Origin: a virus
Direction: 5' to 3' (one strand)
DNA: 64,000 bases
IMG/VR virus record: IMGVR_UViG_3300032309_000245
Coordinates: 1 to 64,000 of that record
The notes beneath the pieces are model-generated. The model was not told the origin of the DNA. It was given only the letters and a program-made list of their open reading frames with translations, and did no database searches. Made by a program: the position numbers and the translations under genes. Shown one piece after another: positions 7,369 to 15,315 of this stretch; positions within the stretch are counted from its first letter, which is position 1, and every line of letters begins with the position of its first letter.

Positions 7369-8309
7369 GGGATCATCATCCACTGCTCGCAATAATGCGT
7401 AATACTAGACGGGTAGTAATACGCAACGTCCAAGTCGCTATCGTACTCGTCGCATCTTGGCATGAACGGTGTGATCATAGTGTTGTAGCCTTCTTCCTTG
7501 GCGACCTTTGCCATAGTCAAAATGGAAACCAAGTCCGGGTAAGTTTCGTAGATAGTATCTTTAGTGATGCGATGGAAGTCCTGCACGATGGAGTTCTGCC
7601 ACATACCATTGCCGTCTTTGACCCGCTTGACCTTACCGACAATACAATGCCCACGGATGTCTGCTGCGATCAGATAGAACGGGTTATCGAATATTCTCGT
7701 GACTTCTTTCTTCCTCTCAGTCAGATTAAAATCGATCTCGTTGTATTTGTCAAGTGCCTTTTGACATTTACTTCTGTCCACGTTTGAGTGGTCTCCAAGC
7801 AGTAACGCTTTCAGTAAACTATGAAGTTCTTCTCCGTCAAACAAATCTGTTGATTTATAAGTCTTACCGAAATGCCCTTCCACCTGAACCTTCAAGCCAT
7901 CTATCGCGCGCCTAAGTTTTTTATCTACGGTGTCATCGGGAATAGCGCGATTCTTTTTCAACGCACCCATCAGCGAAGATAGTTTGTGACTAGTCCACGT
8001 GGAACGGTGCATTTCATCCTTGCCGCGTTCTTTGCTTGCGTGGGGCGAGTAGTACGCGTAATGCGTTTTCCCATCCTCCTCCCACGTATACACATGGCCC
8101 TGCGCGAACCCCTGTTGATTGACAAGGTTGAAGCTGGTGCGGTCATACGTTTGGCTCACCCTCTGATACCCTTGCGTGTGATCTAGAACTTTTAATCCGT
8201 AGTGGAAGTTCAACTCACGTATGAGGGGGAGCGTCGCCGCATCGTTGGTGATTGCGGTAATGAGCGAGTCCGTAGCGAACTCGCCGTAGATGTATTTGTG
8301 TACAGACAT
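7359..8309 (-). CDS. Phage protein of unknown function
   Basis: A 316-residue protein with a strong GAGGAG site before ATG 8309. It is rich in charged and aromatic residues, with a lysine-rich centre (about 115-150) and C-terminal 'CDEYDSDLDVAYYYPS'. No transmembrane segment or catalytic motif is visible. It lies 9 bases downstream of the VWA-metallopeptidase gene and may belong with that triad, but its function is unknown. Confidence 0.7.
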   Translation of the reverse strand: MSVHKYIYGEFATDSLITAITNDAATLPLIRELNFHYGLKVLDHTQGYQRVSQTYDRTSFNLVNQQGFAQGHVYTWEEDGKTHYAYYSPHASKERGKDEMHRSTWTSHKLSSLMGALKKNRAIPDDTVDKKLRRAIDGLKVQVEGHFGKTYKSTDLFDGEELHSLLKALLLGDHSNVDRSKCQKALDKYNEIDFNLTERKKEVTRIFDNPFYLIAADIRGHCIVGKVKRVKDGNGMWQNSIVQDFHRITKDTIYETYPDLVSILTMAKVAKEEGYNTMITPFMPRCDEYDSDLDVAYYYPSSITHYCEQWMMIPCP

Positions 8310-8318
8310 TTCTACTCC

Positions 8319-9626
8319 TCAGTCGTTGTTGATCATTACTTTCTTGCCCACCGGGGGGTGGAACGATCTACTCTCCGTTACCATCCAGAGGGTTGGAGGG
8401 ATAACGTCCCACGTGAACGAAGACTCAACGTAGCCGTCAGTGAAAACAATCACACAGTCTGCGTTAATTCTCTCTCTGACGATGTAGTTACTAACGCAAC
8501 CAACCCGAGTGCCGCCGCCACCCACAGGCTTGAGCATATCTGCCAGTCCCATGTAGTTGCCCTCGAAGATCTGCTCGCCATGAACTTCCGTGTCCCACCA
8601 CAGAACGCGAACTTTTTCCGGTTCGCACAGATCACAGATAGATGCCAGTTCTGTCGCAAACCCCGTAAGAATTTCACCAGAGATAGACCCCGACGTATCG
8701 ATGGCGACCACTACCTCGCCGACAGTCTCGTTCTCGATGCTCGGCAGATACAGATCGTTGACCAACTGACGCTTGTTCAGCCGACGCCACGTGAACTCGT
8801 CCTTGCCACGGATCGATGACGACACGATATCGCGCAACGCATCTTTCCAATCTACCTTTGGCGTAAGAAGATCACTGATAGCGCGTGGCATTTGTGCGCC
8901 CATCCGCCCAGCTAGTAATCCACCCTCACGTAGAGCTTTATCAATCGCCTCGCCCATCTTCTTGATCTCGTCAGGCTCCATGCCCTCTACTAACTTTTCA
9001 AAGTCATGCTCGTCGAACCCACCGTCAGGAATTTCCTTCAACTCGTTACCGTTGATTTTTATCTTTCCTGACCCTTCGTCTTGACCATCAGCAGGCTCAT
9101 CCTCTGAGCCACCACCCGGAGCGGGATTCCCCTCGTCGCATGGCTTATCTTTCTTTCCACGTGGAGGTGGGGGAGGATTCTGCTTCTTCAGATAGTCCCA
9201 GATCTGACGCATAGACCAGTCGTGGAACATCGAGTCGTACAGCGCCCCGTCAGGCAACTCTACGATGCGCTCGTTGCCGCTACCGATTGTTCCAGTAATG
9301 TTATAGATGATGTCGTTCACAACCAGATCAGCGGCAATATTTGCCAGCTTCCTGTTCTCCTTGAAGAAGTCGAGGTGGCGAGGGATCTGCTTGAGCGCCA
9401 CGTGCAGGTTCTCGTGCAGGATCAGACCCCGACGCTTGGCAGGGTTAGTGATCTTCTCAAGGAATTGGCGGCAATACTTCTTGTTGACGCCATCGGTGTA
9501 CGCCGTGAAGTTGCCATCTTCTACGGCACTCTCTCCCATCAGCATGACGCCTGAATACAGGGCAGTCTGTGGGTGCTTCATCAGCGCGATGTGCGCTTGC
9601 TTCAACAGGGTCTCTTGACTAGACAT
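8319..9626 (-). CDS. VWA protein with metallopeptidase-like HExxH domain (DUF2201/CobT-like)
   Basis: A 435-residue protein with two domains. Residues 1-150 contain HENLH at 71-75 and a downstream A-A-D (98-100) and N104, as in predicted metallopeptidase domains of the DUF2201 type. Residues 150-195 are a low-complexity Pro/Gly/Asp linker. Residues 303-435 are a von Willebrand A domain with the metal-ion site D310-T-S-G-S314, T373 and D397 (VFTDG). Proteins like this pair with MoxR ATPases, which remodel a target through the VWA partner. The ATG at 9626 follows AGAGGA; upstream in-frame codons to 9680 lack support. The MoxR gene precedes it by 69 bases. Confidence 0.87.
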   Translation of the reverse strand: MSSQETLLKQAHIALMKHPQTALYSGVMLMGESAVEDGNFTAYTDGVNKKYCRQFLEKITNPAKRRGLILHENLHVALKQIPRHLDFFKENRKLANIAADLVVNDIIYNITGTIGSGNERIVELPDGALYDSMFHDWSMRQIWDYLKKQNPPPPPRGKKDKPCDEGNPAPGGGSEDEPADGQDEGSGKIKINGNELKEIPDGGFDEHDFEKLVEGMEPDEIKKMGEAIDKALREGGLLAGRMGAQMPRAISDLLTPKVDWKDALRDIVSSSIRGKDEFTWRRLNKRQLVNDLYLPSIENETVGEVVVAIDTSGSISGEILTGFATELASICDLCEPEKVRVLWWDTEVHGEQIFEGNYMGLADMLKPVGGGGTRVGCVSNYIVRERINADCVIVFTDGYVESSFTWDVIPPTLWMVTESRSFHPPVGKKVMINND

Positions 9627-9695
9627 ACTATCCTCTACTTGGTTAATTAACTGTCCACCCGAGGGTGGACTTACAAACACTGGGCACGAAACGCT

Positions 9696-10808
9696 TCAGA
9701 GCAACTCGTGATTGTTCTTCGCCCACTCGCCGATCTTCGCGTTGTTACGCGCGAGTTTGATCGACCGTGGGTTGCGCATCATCATGGTGAAGAACACCGC
9801 TTGAACCTCGGACGAACTGATACGCTCGACGAACTCCATGAATGAAGAGAGTTCATCCTGAGTCGCAAGCATATCGACCGCTTGGAACATCATCATCAAC
9901 TGCGCGGCGATGTCATCCGGGACGGGGATACCTTTGGGGTTCTTGATAACGTCTGCAACATCTGTGAGATTCTTCTCCATGTCGCAGAACACCATCATGT
10001 CCTTGGCAGCAGCTAACCCGATAGTCCCGGCCATACCTGCTTGGAAGAAGCGAGTCGTCAACTGATCGCGCTTACGCACGATCACATCGTTCTTCGCCAG
10101 CGAACGCGGAGACACGAACGACAACACCCCATTCCCCGGCTTGAAGATGTAGGGATTATCTTTTGTGTGATCTCCTTCTCTGTATGACTGCAGGCACTTC
10201 GGGTACATAGCAACCCACGCACGGGTGACACGGGAGATGCCGTTCTTGCTCGCCCATGTCAACCACTCGTTTACCGTTGGCTTCGCCAACTCCACGATAC
10301 ACACACGATTACCTGCGTGAGCGAGCATCGTGTCGCCCACACCGTCTGACGCATTGTTGGATGTTGCAATAATCCACGATCCATCAGGCAGCGCCTTGTC
10401 GCCGACCATACGCTCCAGCAGCATCCGGGTGAAGATCACCTGCAGCAACTTGGGCGCTTTGTTCAACTCGTCGAGCATGATCACCTTCGGACGCGGGTCG
10501 CTCAGGTTGAACAACGACGCCACGTAGTACATAAGTTCTTTGGTGACATGATCAGGGATAGTCATGCCGATGTCCGACATGTCCTTGACGGGACAGTCTA
10601 CGTAAATATAGTCACGACTGTCGTCAGCGTAGTGCTGACCTGCTTTGCGCCACTTGTCACCGTTGTCTTCGGCGAGCATAGCCAAGAGCGAACTCTTGCC
10701 ACACCCCGGCTCGGACAGGACAACCACCGACACCTCGTCACCGATCAGGGGGATGCCCTGACGCAGATCATCGATACTGACAACTGGACGGAAATTAAGT
10801 GCAGCCAT
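9696..10808 (-). CDS. MoxR-family AAA+ ATPase
   Basis: A 370-residue AAA+ ATPase of the MoxR/CobS type. Walker A is SEPGCGKSS (32-40), Walker B is VIMLDELNKA (109-118) and sensor 1 is IIATSNN (146-152). MoxR proteins act as chaperone motors with a VWA-domain partner, and here that partner is the next gene. ATG 10808 has GAGGAG eight bases upstream. Its place between the DUF3150-like and VWA genes under one promoter suggests a single complex. Confidence 0.93.
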   Translation of the reverse strand: MAALNFRPVVSIDDLRQGIPLIGDEVSVVVLSEPGCGKSSLLAMLAEDNGDKWRKAGQHYADDSRDYIYVDCPVKDMSDIGMTIPDHVTKELMYYVASLFNLSDPRPKVIMLDELNKAPKLLQVIFTRMLLERMVGDKALPDGSWIIATSNNASDGVGDTMLAHAGNRVCIVELAKPTVNEWLTWASKNGISRVTRAWVAMYPKCLQSYREGDHTKDNPYIFKPGNGVLSFVSPRSLAKNDVIVRKRDQLTTRFFQAGMAGTIGLAAAKDMMVFCDMEKNLTDVADVIKNPKGIPVPDDIAAQLMMMFQAVDMLATQDELSSFMEFVERISSSEVQAVFFTMMMRNPRSIKLARNNAKIGEWAKNNHELL

Positions 10809-10849
10809 TTTAAATACTCCTCAATGATGTGATGGACTGTTAAATAAAC

Positions 10850-11755
10850 TCAAACACAACTGAACGAACCGAACTTCCCGAGGATGTCGTCGATATCCCC
10901 CTTCACCTGCGAGCGCACCGCGTCAGAGTCACGGATCGTATCGGCAGATACTCCCTTGATCGCATCCTCTAGCGCAGCGCGCGCTGCTTCTAGCTCTGCG
11001 TTACCCGTAAGATTGAAACTCTTGAAGGTCTCGCACATTTCACGCGCCTTCTCAAGCGTACCCTCGTAGATCTTGCGCTTGCGGATCTTGACCTCGCCGT
11101 TCTTGCCCGTTACCTCGTCGGTGTCGCAGCAGTAAGAGATGCTCTTCATCACCTCGATGAACCGATCCTGCTGATCTTTAAGGATGTTCTGAACGATCTC
11201 CTCGGTCTGCTTGCTGTATGTCTCGAAAAGATCATCAGCGATGTCCTGCGCAATCTGGCAACGGAAGTCATTCATCGGTACGTCAGACACGAACAAGCGC
11301 ATGTTGAACTTGCCACGTACTACCTCTTTGGTAGGGTAATCATTACGGTCAAACATGTCGCCTTGCGTGAACGCCATGCTCGTTACGATGTTGTCGTACT
11401 CCGCAGTAAAGGCATCCACGTGCTGATCGAACGCTATCTTGTGCATGTTGTACTCGTGCTTGAACCGTTCAAGTTCAATCTGTGGTAAGTATTGATTGCC
11501 CTTGTTCCACTCGTAGGTGCGACGCTGCAGCCAGTTGTACACGGTCTGACGATAGTTGGAGATTGCCTTGTGCTTGGGGTGATCGGCGAGCAAGTGCTGT
11601 GTGTAGCGACCGGCAGCAGCAGAGGCATTTTTAGATGAAGTCACCTCTTGCGAGACCGCCTTGTTCTGCTTGGTCGCAGACCAGACGTTGATGTCCACGC
11701 TGACCAGCATGCCGGACGTTGCAAGAGAGATGAGATGCTTGGGTTTGTTCAACAT
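10850..11755 (-). CDS. DUF3150-like protein, first gene of the MoxR triad
   Basis: A 301-residue protein that starts MLNKPKHLISLATSGMLVSV with GGAAGGT seven bases upstream. It looks helical, with an arginine- and tyrosine-rich centre and a C-terminal helical repeat (ELEAARAALEDAIKG). I place it tentatively with DUF3150 because of the 'LVSVDINVWSATKQNK' segment and because DUF3150 proteins accompany MoxR/VWA pairs. An in-frame extension to 11842 is ruled out because the promoter -10 lies at 11848-11853, so that start would be at the first transcribed bases. Function unknown; a substrate adaptor is plausible. Confidence 0.72.
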   Translation of the reverse strand: MLNKPKHLISLATSGMLVSVDINVWSATKQNKAVSQEVTSSKNASAAAGRYTQHLLADHPKHKAISNYRQTVYNWLQRRTYEWNKGNQYLPQIELERFKHEYNMHKIAFDQHVDAFTAEYDNIVTSMAFTQGDMFDRNDYPTKEVVRGKFNMRLFVSDVPMNDFRCQIAQDIADDLFETYSKQTEEIVQNILKDQQDRFIEVMKSISYCCDTDEVTGKNGEVKIRKRKIYEGTLEKAREMCETFKSFNLTGNAELEAARAALEDAIKGVSADTIRDSDAVRSQVKGDIDDILGKFGSFSCV

Positions 11756-11847
11756 GATATTTACCTTCCCACGTTCACGTGGATTACTGAATAAAGACTG
11801 AGATAAAGACTGACTTAGCGCGGCGACAAAGCGCCTTGCCAACTGAC

Positions 11848-11876
11848 ATTATACTACAAGTGTACATATGGTACAA
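11848..11876 (-). promoter_or_regulatory. Sigma-70-type promoter with built-in operator, copy 1
   Basis: On the minus strand: TTGTAC, 17 bases, TATAAT. The start of transcription would be near 11841, about 85 bases before the DUF3150-like gene. A perfect inverted repeat TGTAC-N5-GTACA (11861-11875) overlaps the -35 and part of the spacer, which suits repression by a dimeric regulator. The same block recurs at 13726-13754. Confidence 0.85.
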
Positions 11877-11894
11877 GGGTTGTGGGTAACTTTT

Positions 11895-12074
11895 TTATAC
11901 GGACAAAACCTCCTGTTCAACCTCTATGAGATACCCGAGCCTACGGATGCCGTCGAGCGTCGCAGGGGTGAGCGTTGAATGTCCCGCCATCTGCGCGAAG
12001 ATCTTGGCTTTGTCGCACATTGGGTAGACCGTGCGATTGCCATAAATATTTCTTACCCGAACAGTGATCGTCAT
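11895..12074 (-). CDS. Small conserved phage protein
   Basis: A 59-residue protein, MTITVRVRNIYGNRTVYPMC, then AKIFAQMAGHSTLTPATL and LGYLIEVEQE. Short proteins of this pattern are common in phage early regions and have no known role. ATG 12074 with AGGAGA upstream matches the usual family start. An in-frame ATG at 12110, three bases after the preceding stop, is an alternative that adds twelve residues. It is the last gene before promoter copy 1. Confidence 0.7.
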   Translation of the reverse strand: MTITVRVRNIYGNRTVYPMCDKAKIFAQMAGHSTLTPATLDGIRRLGYLIEVEQEVLSV

Positions 12075-12112
12075 AGTTGTGTCTCCTAGGTCTTTGTAAA
12101 TGCGGCTCATGA

Positions 12113-12319
12113 TTACACTCTCCCAAATCTGAAGTACTTGACGATACGATCACGGAACTGCGCCTTGTGCCGCAGGAGCAGAGAGGTCTGCAGCCGCTCC
12201 ATGTCCCATGAAATTACTTTGCAATTCATCGGCGCGGGTGGCTCGTACGCTGAACTAATCAGCGACGGCCCCCAGTCCTTTTTGAAAATTACTTGGCCGC
12301 TAATATCTTTGATTAACAT
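12113..12319 (-). CDS. Small phage protein of unknown function
   Basis: A 68-residue protein (MLIKDISGQVIFKKDWGPSL) ending in a basic tail RDRIVKYFRFGRV. Its start ATGATG overlaps the stop of the 31-residue membrane peptide gene. Unknown function. Confidence 0.6.
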   Translation of the reverse strand: MLIKDISGQVIFKKDWGPSLISSAYEPPAPMNCKVISWDMERLQTSLLLRHKAQFRDRIVKYFRFGRV

Positions 12320-12414
12320 CATCCTCTCCAGTTAAAAACATAAATTGCCCACGCGCAGAGCGCGAACACGTACGCGCACGACACCACAACAATAAAATCC
12401 ATCAACCGTTTCAT
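12319..12414 (-). CDS. 31-residue single-span membrane peptide
   Basis: A very short gene fitted exactly between its neighbours: its ATG overlaps the upstream stop as ATGA (12411-12414), and its TGA overlaps the next ATG. The peptide has a basic start (MKRLMD), one hydrophobic span FIVVVSCAYVFALCAWAIYV and a short tail. It is predicted to sit in the inner membrane. The double overlap is the main argument that it is translated. Its role is unknown; a small regulator of a host membrane protein is possible. Confidence 0.7.
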   Translation of the reverse strand: MKRLMDFIVVVSCAYVFALCAWAIYVFNWRG

Positions 12415-12725
12415 TTCTTCATCCTCTTCCATAAATCACGCACCCAACACGGCTCGCTCCAAGTCCTGTCGTCCGTCACGAACCCCTTATCAAACTCGAC
12501 ACCGTAGCGCGCCACGCGGTCGAGGTGATCATCAGCAGATAACTTCTCTTCCGAGTAGCAGGCCCAACCGACATGCGTCACCGCTCTGACCTCATCCCAC
12601 GCTCCACGCTCAGGTGGATCGAAAGGCGTGGACATGTAGTCCAATTCAACCGCAGACCCAAGTTCCGCAAACTGCAGCACGTACTCCGTTGGGAAGTCCG
12701 CTCGTCTTTTTAGTGGGGTGTTCAT
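12411..12725 (-). CDS. Small phage protein of unknown function
   Basis: A 104-residue acidic protein. ATG 12725 shares a base with the preceding TAA (TAATG). It contains 'YMSTPFDPPERGAWDEVRAV' and a C-terminal 'CWVRDLWKRMKK'. No family recognised. Confidence 0.6.
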   Translation of the reverse strand: MNTPLKRRADFPTEYVLQFAELGSAVELDYMSTPFDPPERGAWDEVRAVTHVGWACYSEEKLSADDHLDRVARYGVEFDKGFVTDDRTWSEPCWVRDLWKRMKK

Positions 12726-13120
12726 TACCAGTCCGTGATTATTTGTCTTTTGATCCAGAGCCAATTGGTATCGTATTTACCATCGGCTTTCCACTCCGTG
12801 TCCTCGTCGTTTTCACCTATACGTGCGAACACATAGCCGATGCACTCTCGGGTGTCCTCGTATGTTTCAATAGTGTCAGTAACCAAAAGGAGCAATTTTT
12901 CGTGGCCTTGAACGCACGGATCATTCTCGTACCATTTGTAGTGCTCCACGTGGAAGTTGATCTGCAATTTCTGCTCATCGATCTCGCATTGATCTAACGC
13001 CGCCCGGCAGCTATCGTTAGACTTGGCTTCAGCAATGAATGTGTAGAACGTCTGTGTGTTTAGTCTATCGTCGTCGCTTGTGAACCGGATCGTGTACGCG
13101 ACTGTTGATCTGTATCCCAT
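12725..13120 (-). CDS. Phage protein of unknown function
   Basis: A 131-residue protein starting MGYRSTVAYTIRFTSDDDRL with GGAGAA before ATG 13120. The alternating strand pattern (VAYTIRF, LQINFHVEHYKWY) and acidic C-terminus suggest an alpha/beta fold. Similar short proteins starting MGYRS occur in phages, but without a known function. Confidence 0.65.
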   Translation of the reverse strand: MGYRSTVAYTIRFTSDDDRLNTQTFYTFIAEAKSNDSCRAALDQCEIDEQKLQINFHVEHYKWYENDPCVQGHEKLLLLVTDTIETYEDTRECIGYVFARIGENDEDTEWKADGKYDTNWLWIKRQIITDW

Positions 13121-13158
13121 TTGTTTTCTCCAATATTGTTTTGGCGTTATGAATGGCT

Positions 13159-13359
13159 TCATGTATTGATTGTTTTGGGGTTGAGTTGCTTGAGCATCTC
13201 CCGGTCAAAGCACGGGAAGTAGTGGGACTTGTTCAGCGGCACGATAGTCCGTGTGCGCTTTTTGGCCCTCATCTCCCCGCATGGGAGACAACAGTCATAC
13301 TCAAGCATCCACCGCTCGGTGGAGTACTCTTCACCGCAATCGACGCATTGTGGAGTCAT
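13159..13359 (-). CDS. Small zinc-finger-like protein
   Basis: A 66-residue protein with CVDC at residues 5-8 and CLPC at 24-27, a probable zinc site, followed by a basic segment RAKKRTRTIVPLNKSHYF. The start overlaps the upstream stop as ATGA. A nucleic-acid-binding role is inferred from the cysteines and basic tail. Confidence 0.7.
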   Translation of the reverse strand: MTPQCVDCGEEYSTERWMLEYDCCLPCGEMRAKKRTRTIVPLNKSHYFPCFDREMLKQLNPKTINT

Positions 13360-13640
13360 GCTGCAGAACCCCTCATAACGTCATACGCGTGCATCACCTC
13401 GTACCCTTGAACCTCGTACTTGAAGCGCTCGTTGTAGTCCGAGAGTTGATCACCAGCAATGTAGGACAGTCTGTCGAGGTGCGCTGACGCCTCGTCTGAG
13501 TACACCCCCATCACGTGGCGCTCTGTGTTGGGGTGCTCGCTGCACCAGAGAATAAATACTTGGGGGAGATCGGGACACCCCATCTCGTCCTCGGTCATCT
13601 GGCTGATCTCTTCGTGATAGAACGCTTTCATCTTGCTCAT
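13356..13640 (-). CDS. Small phage protein of unknown function, first gene after promoter copy 2
   Basis: A 94-residue protein from ATG 13640 (MSKMKAFYHEEISQMTEDEM), with GGAGGTGGA upstream. It is acidic and has no recognisable domain. It is the first gene downstream of the promoter at 13726-13754 and begins a coupled series that runs to 11895. Confidence 0.65.
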   Translation of the reverse strand: MSKMKAFYHEEISQMTEDEMGCPDLPQVFILWCSEHPNTERHVMGVYSDEASAHLDRLSYIAGDQLSDYNERFKYEVQGYEVMHAYDVMRGSAA

Positions 13641-13725
13641 GAATTCCACCTCCACGTGGGAAACTAATTAAAGACGCAGGTCACGGCACGGGCTAAGGTG
13701 TTGAGAACTCGCCGTGCCAATTCAC

Positions 13726-13754
13726 ATTATACTACAAGTGTACATATGGTACAA
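13726..13754 (-). promoter_or_regulatory. Sigma-70-type promoter with built-in operator, copy 2
   Basis: Identical in layout to copy 1: TTGTAC, 17 bases, TATAAT on the minus strand, with TGTAC-N5-GTACA at 13739-13753. Transcription would begin near 13719 and give an 80-base leader before the 13356-13640 gene. Identity with copy 1 extends beyond the core elements, which suggests selection or recent duplication. Confidence 0.85.
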
Positions 13755-13800
13755 GGGTTTGAGATAACTTTTTTTCGTGGGGCTGGCAGGGTGTTTTTGG

Positions 13801-14280
13801 AGATAGAAAATTTGGTTTCAGAAATGAAGTTTTGGGGTGGATTTTTGTTCCATTTGTTCCATTTGTTCCAATTTTGAAACTTTACGTAAGTCTACAATTT
13901 TCGTTGAAAAAACTAGGACGATCGTTTGTAAGTGCTTGATTTTTAATATAAAATATATACTATATTATATATAATAGTAGTAATTTAGTAGGTTTGTTCC
14001 GTTGTTCCATGTTTTTTAGGGGGAGGGGGGGTTTTGTGGTGTTTTTGGAGGAAAAGTTTTGCAGCGGCTGGGCCTGACGTGACGCCCCAGAAAAAACGCG
14101 ATAAAAGGGTCACCCCCTAAAAATCGTGGAACAAATGGAACAAACGGAACAAGCCTTTGTAATCAAAGACTTACAGCGTACTTCTCTGTTCCTACTTTAA
14201 GTATGCTTGGAACAAAAAAAGATAGAAAATTTGGTTTCAGAAATGAAGTCGGAGATACTTTATTTGGTTTCTAAAATGAA
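13801..14280. repeat. Iteron-like repeat region, candidate replication origin
   Basis: No gene fits in 13641-14436. The segment has three perfect tandem copies of TTTGTTCCA (13844-13870), two partial copies near 13993-14010, and three tandem copies of the complement TGGAACAAA/CGGAACAAG (14127-14153), with one more at 14208-14216. An AT-rich stretch lies between the two sets (about 13938-13990). A 30-base direct repeat flanks everything (13801-13830 and 14220-14249, identical), with a degenerate third copy at 14262-14280. Tandem iterons in opposite orientation around an AT-rich core are typical of origins; this is inference from layout. Confidence 0.6.
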
Positions 14281-14350
14281 ATTCCATCACCACGTGGAAC
14301 ACTATTTATCGAGCTAGCCTCGCGCACACCAAGCACGCTAAACGCGCGCG

Positions 14351-14370
14351 ACCACAAAGAACTGGCATCA
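14351..14370 (-). repeat. Cassette-linking element, copy 1
   Basis: Plus-strand ACCACAAAGAACTGGCATCA. Two near-identical copies occur at 15248 and 15908. Each copy lies just past a terminator on the minus strand. Confidence 0.75.
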
Positions 14371-14383
14371 GCCTTGCGGGGCC

Positions 14384-14421
14384 AAAAAAAAGGGGCCGCT
14401 GACCTTGCGGCCAGCGACCCC
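14384..14421 (-). terminator. Rho-independent terminator of the 216-residue gene
   Basis: A 13-bp stem on the minus strand (two G-U pairs) with a GCAA loop, followed by eight T. It begins 16 bases after the stop of the 14437-15087 gene. Confidence 0.88.
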
Positions 14422-14436
14422 CTTGTCGGTAATTAA

Positions 14437-15087
14437 TTACCTATTAGACCAAGCATTTACAAACGCTTCGATTGCAATGCCTAATGCTTTACTGTCTGCC
14501 GTGGGATCACCACGACTTGCAGCCGTCTTGCATTTAGATTTTAGATCATCTAATGCTTCTGACACTCTTACATCAAACCCTTTGGTAGCGCTACGTTCAC
14601 GCTTTTCACCTTTGATTTCTTTTTGTAATTGCCTTGCTTCGGCTGTTAGTTTACCTAACTTATTGCTCGCATAGGTAGAAAAATTATCACGCCATTGTTT
14701 TACTACTCTATGCTTTGCGGGTTCGGTATCTTTAAGACTACCGAATGATTGGCTAGAGAATGACATCGCAAAATCAACCCCGATAAAAGCTCTTTCGAGT
14801 TTATCGCATAGTTTTTTCTGTTTATCATCTAAGCCGTCGAAAACAACATAGTTGCCATCGACTATGACATATTCAACCTTTGGGTTATTTTCGTTATACC
14901 GAAGCTGATAACCCGAATAAAGTGTTGCTTTATCCGTTTTACTGATTTCTTCTGGAAACCCGACAATATTATCTAGGGCATATTTAGCCATTGTCCTGAG
15001 TGTATCACCCGTGACGGCTTGCTTATAACCCATATCCGCAATTGACGAATAAGAAGTGTAATCAATGGAAAGGTTGGTTTGTGACAT
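14437..15087 (-). CDS. Unknown protein in an autonomous cassette
   Basis: A 216-residue protein starting MSQTNLSIDYTSYSSIADMG with AGGGGA before the ATG. The first half is mixed alpha/beta (KVEYVIVDGNYVVFDGL). Residues 125-190 are a lysine- and arginine-rich helical region (KLTAEARQLQKEIKGEKRER). It has its own promoter and terminator, and its codon and base use is more AT-rich than the neighbouring genes, so it may have been acquired separately. No family recognised. Confidence 0.75.
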   Translation of the reverse strand: MSQTNLSIDYTSYSSIADMGYKQAVTGDTLRTMAKYALDNIVGFPEEISKTDKATLYSGYQLRYNENNPKVEYVIVDGNYVVFDGLDDKQKKLCDKLERAFIGVDFAMSFSSQSFGSLKDTEPAKHRVVKQWRDNFSTYASNKLGKLTAEARQLQKEIKGEKRERSATKGFDVRVSEALDDLKSKCKTAASRGDPTADSKALGIAIEAFVNAWSNR

Positions 15088-15157
15088 TTTAATCCCCTAA
15101 TAAATGGGTTGAAATAAAATATCGCAAATCGCATGTCAAGCAACTTGCGATGAATTG

Positions 15158-15185
15158 ACATTACCACAATGGGTATTAATGTAAA
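15158..15185 (-). promoter_or_regulatory. Cassette promoter, copy 1
   Basis: On the minus strand: TTTACA, 16 bases, TAATGT, preceded by CCCCGTGGAAC. The GGAACTTTACAT block is shared with the promoter at 15829 and nearly so with that at 16643. Transcription would start near 15151, 64 bases before the gene. Confidence 0.65.
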
Positions 15186-15247
15186 GTTCCACGGGGGGGT
15201 GACATGCTATATAGCGCGATTGCCCACGCCCGCACTGCACGCACGCG

Positions 15248-15267
15248 ACGACAAATAACTGGCATCA
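15248..15267 (-). repeat. Cassette-linking element, copy 2
   Basis: Plus-strand ACGACAAATAACTGGCATCA, one base different from copy 3. It lies between the terminator at 15280 and the promoter at 15158 in the direction of transcription. Confidence 0.75.
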
Positions 15268-15279
15268 AAACGTGGGCGC

Positions 15280-15310
15280 AAAAAAAGGGCAGGGGCCGAA
15301 GCCCCTGCCC
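15280..15310 (-). terminator. Rho-independent terminator of the 155-residue gene
   Basis: A perfect 10-bp GC-rich stem with a TTCG loop on the minus strand, then seven T. It starts 5 bases after the stop of the 15316-15783 gene. Confidence 0.92.
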
Positions 15311-15315
15311 TTAGA

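Noticed and set aside
8202-8819. Rightward open frame of 205 codons under the VWA gene
   Set aside because: It spans the junction of two real leftward genes and has no motif; composition is that of an antisense shadow.
11756-11842. N-terminal extension of the DUF3150-like protein
   Set aside because: The predicted transcription start near 11841 leaves no room for a ribosome site before the TTG at 11842, and ATG 11755 has a strong one.
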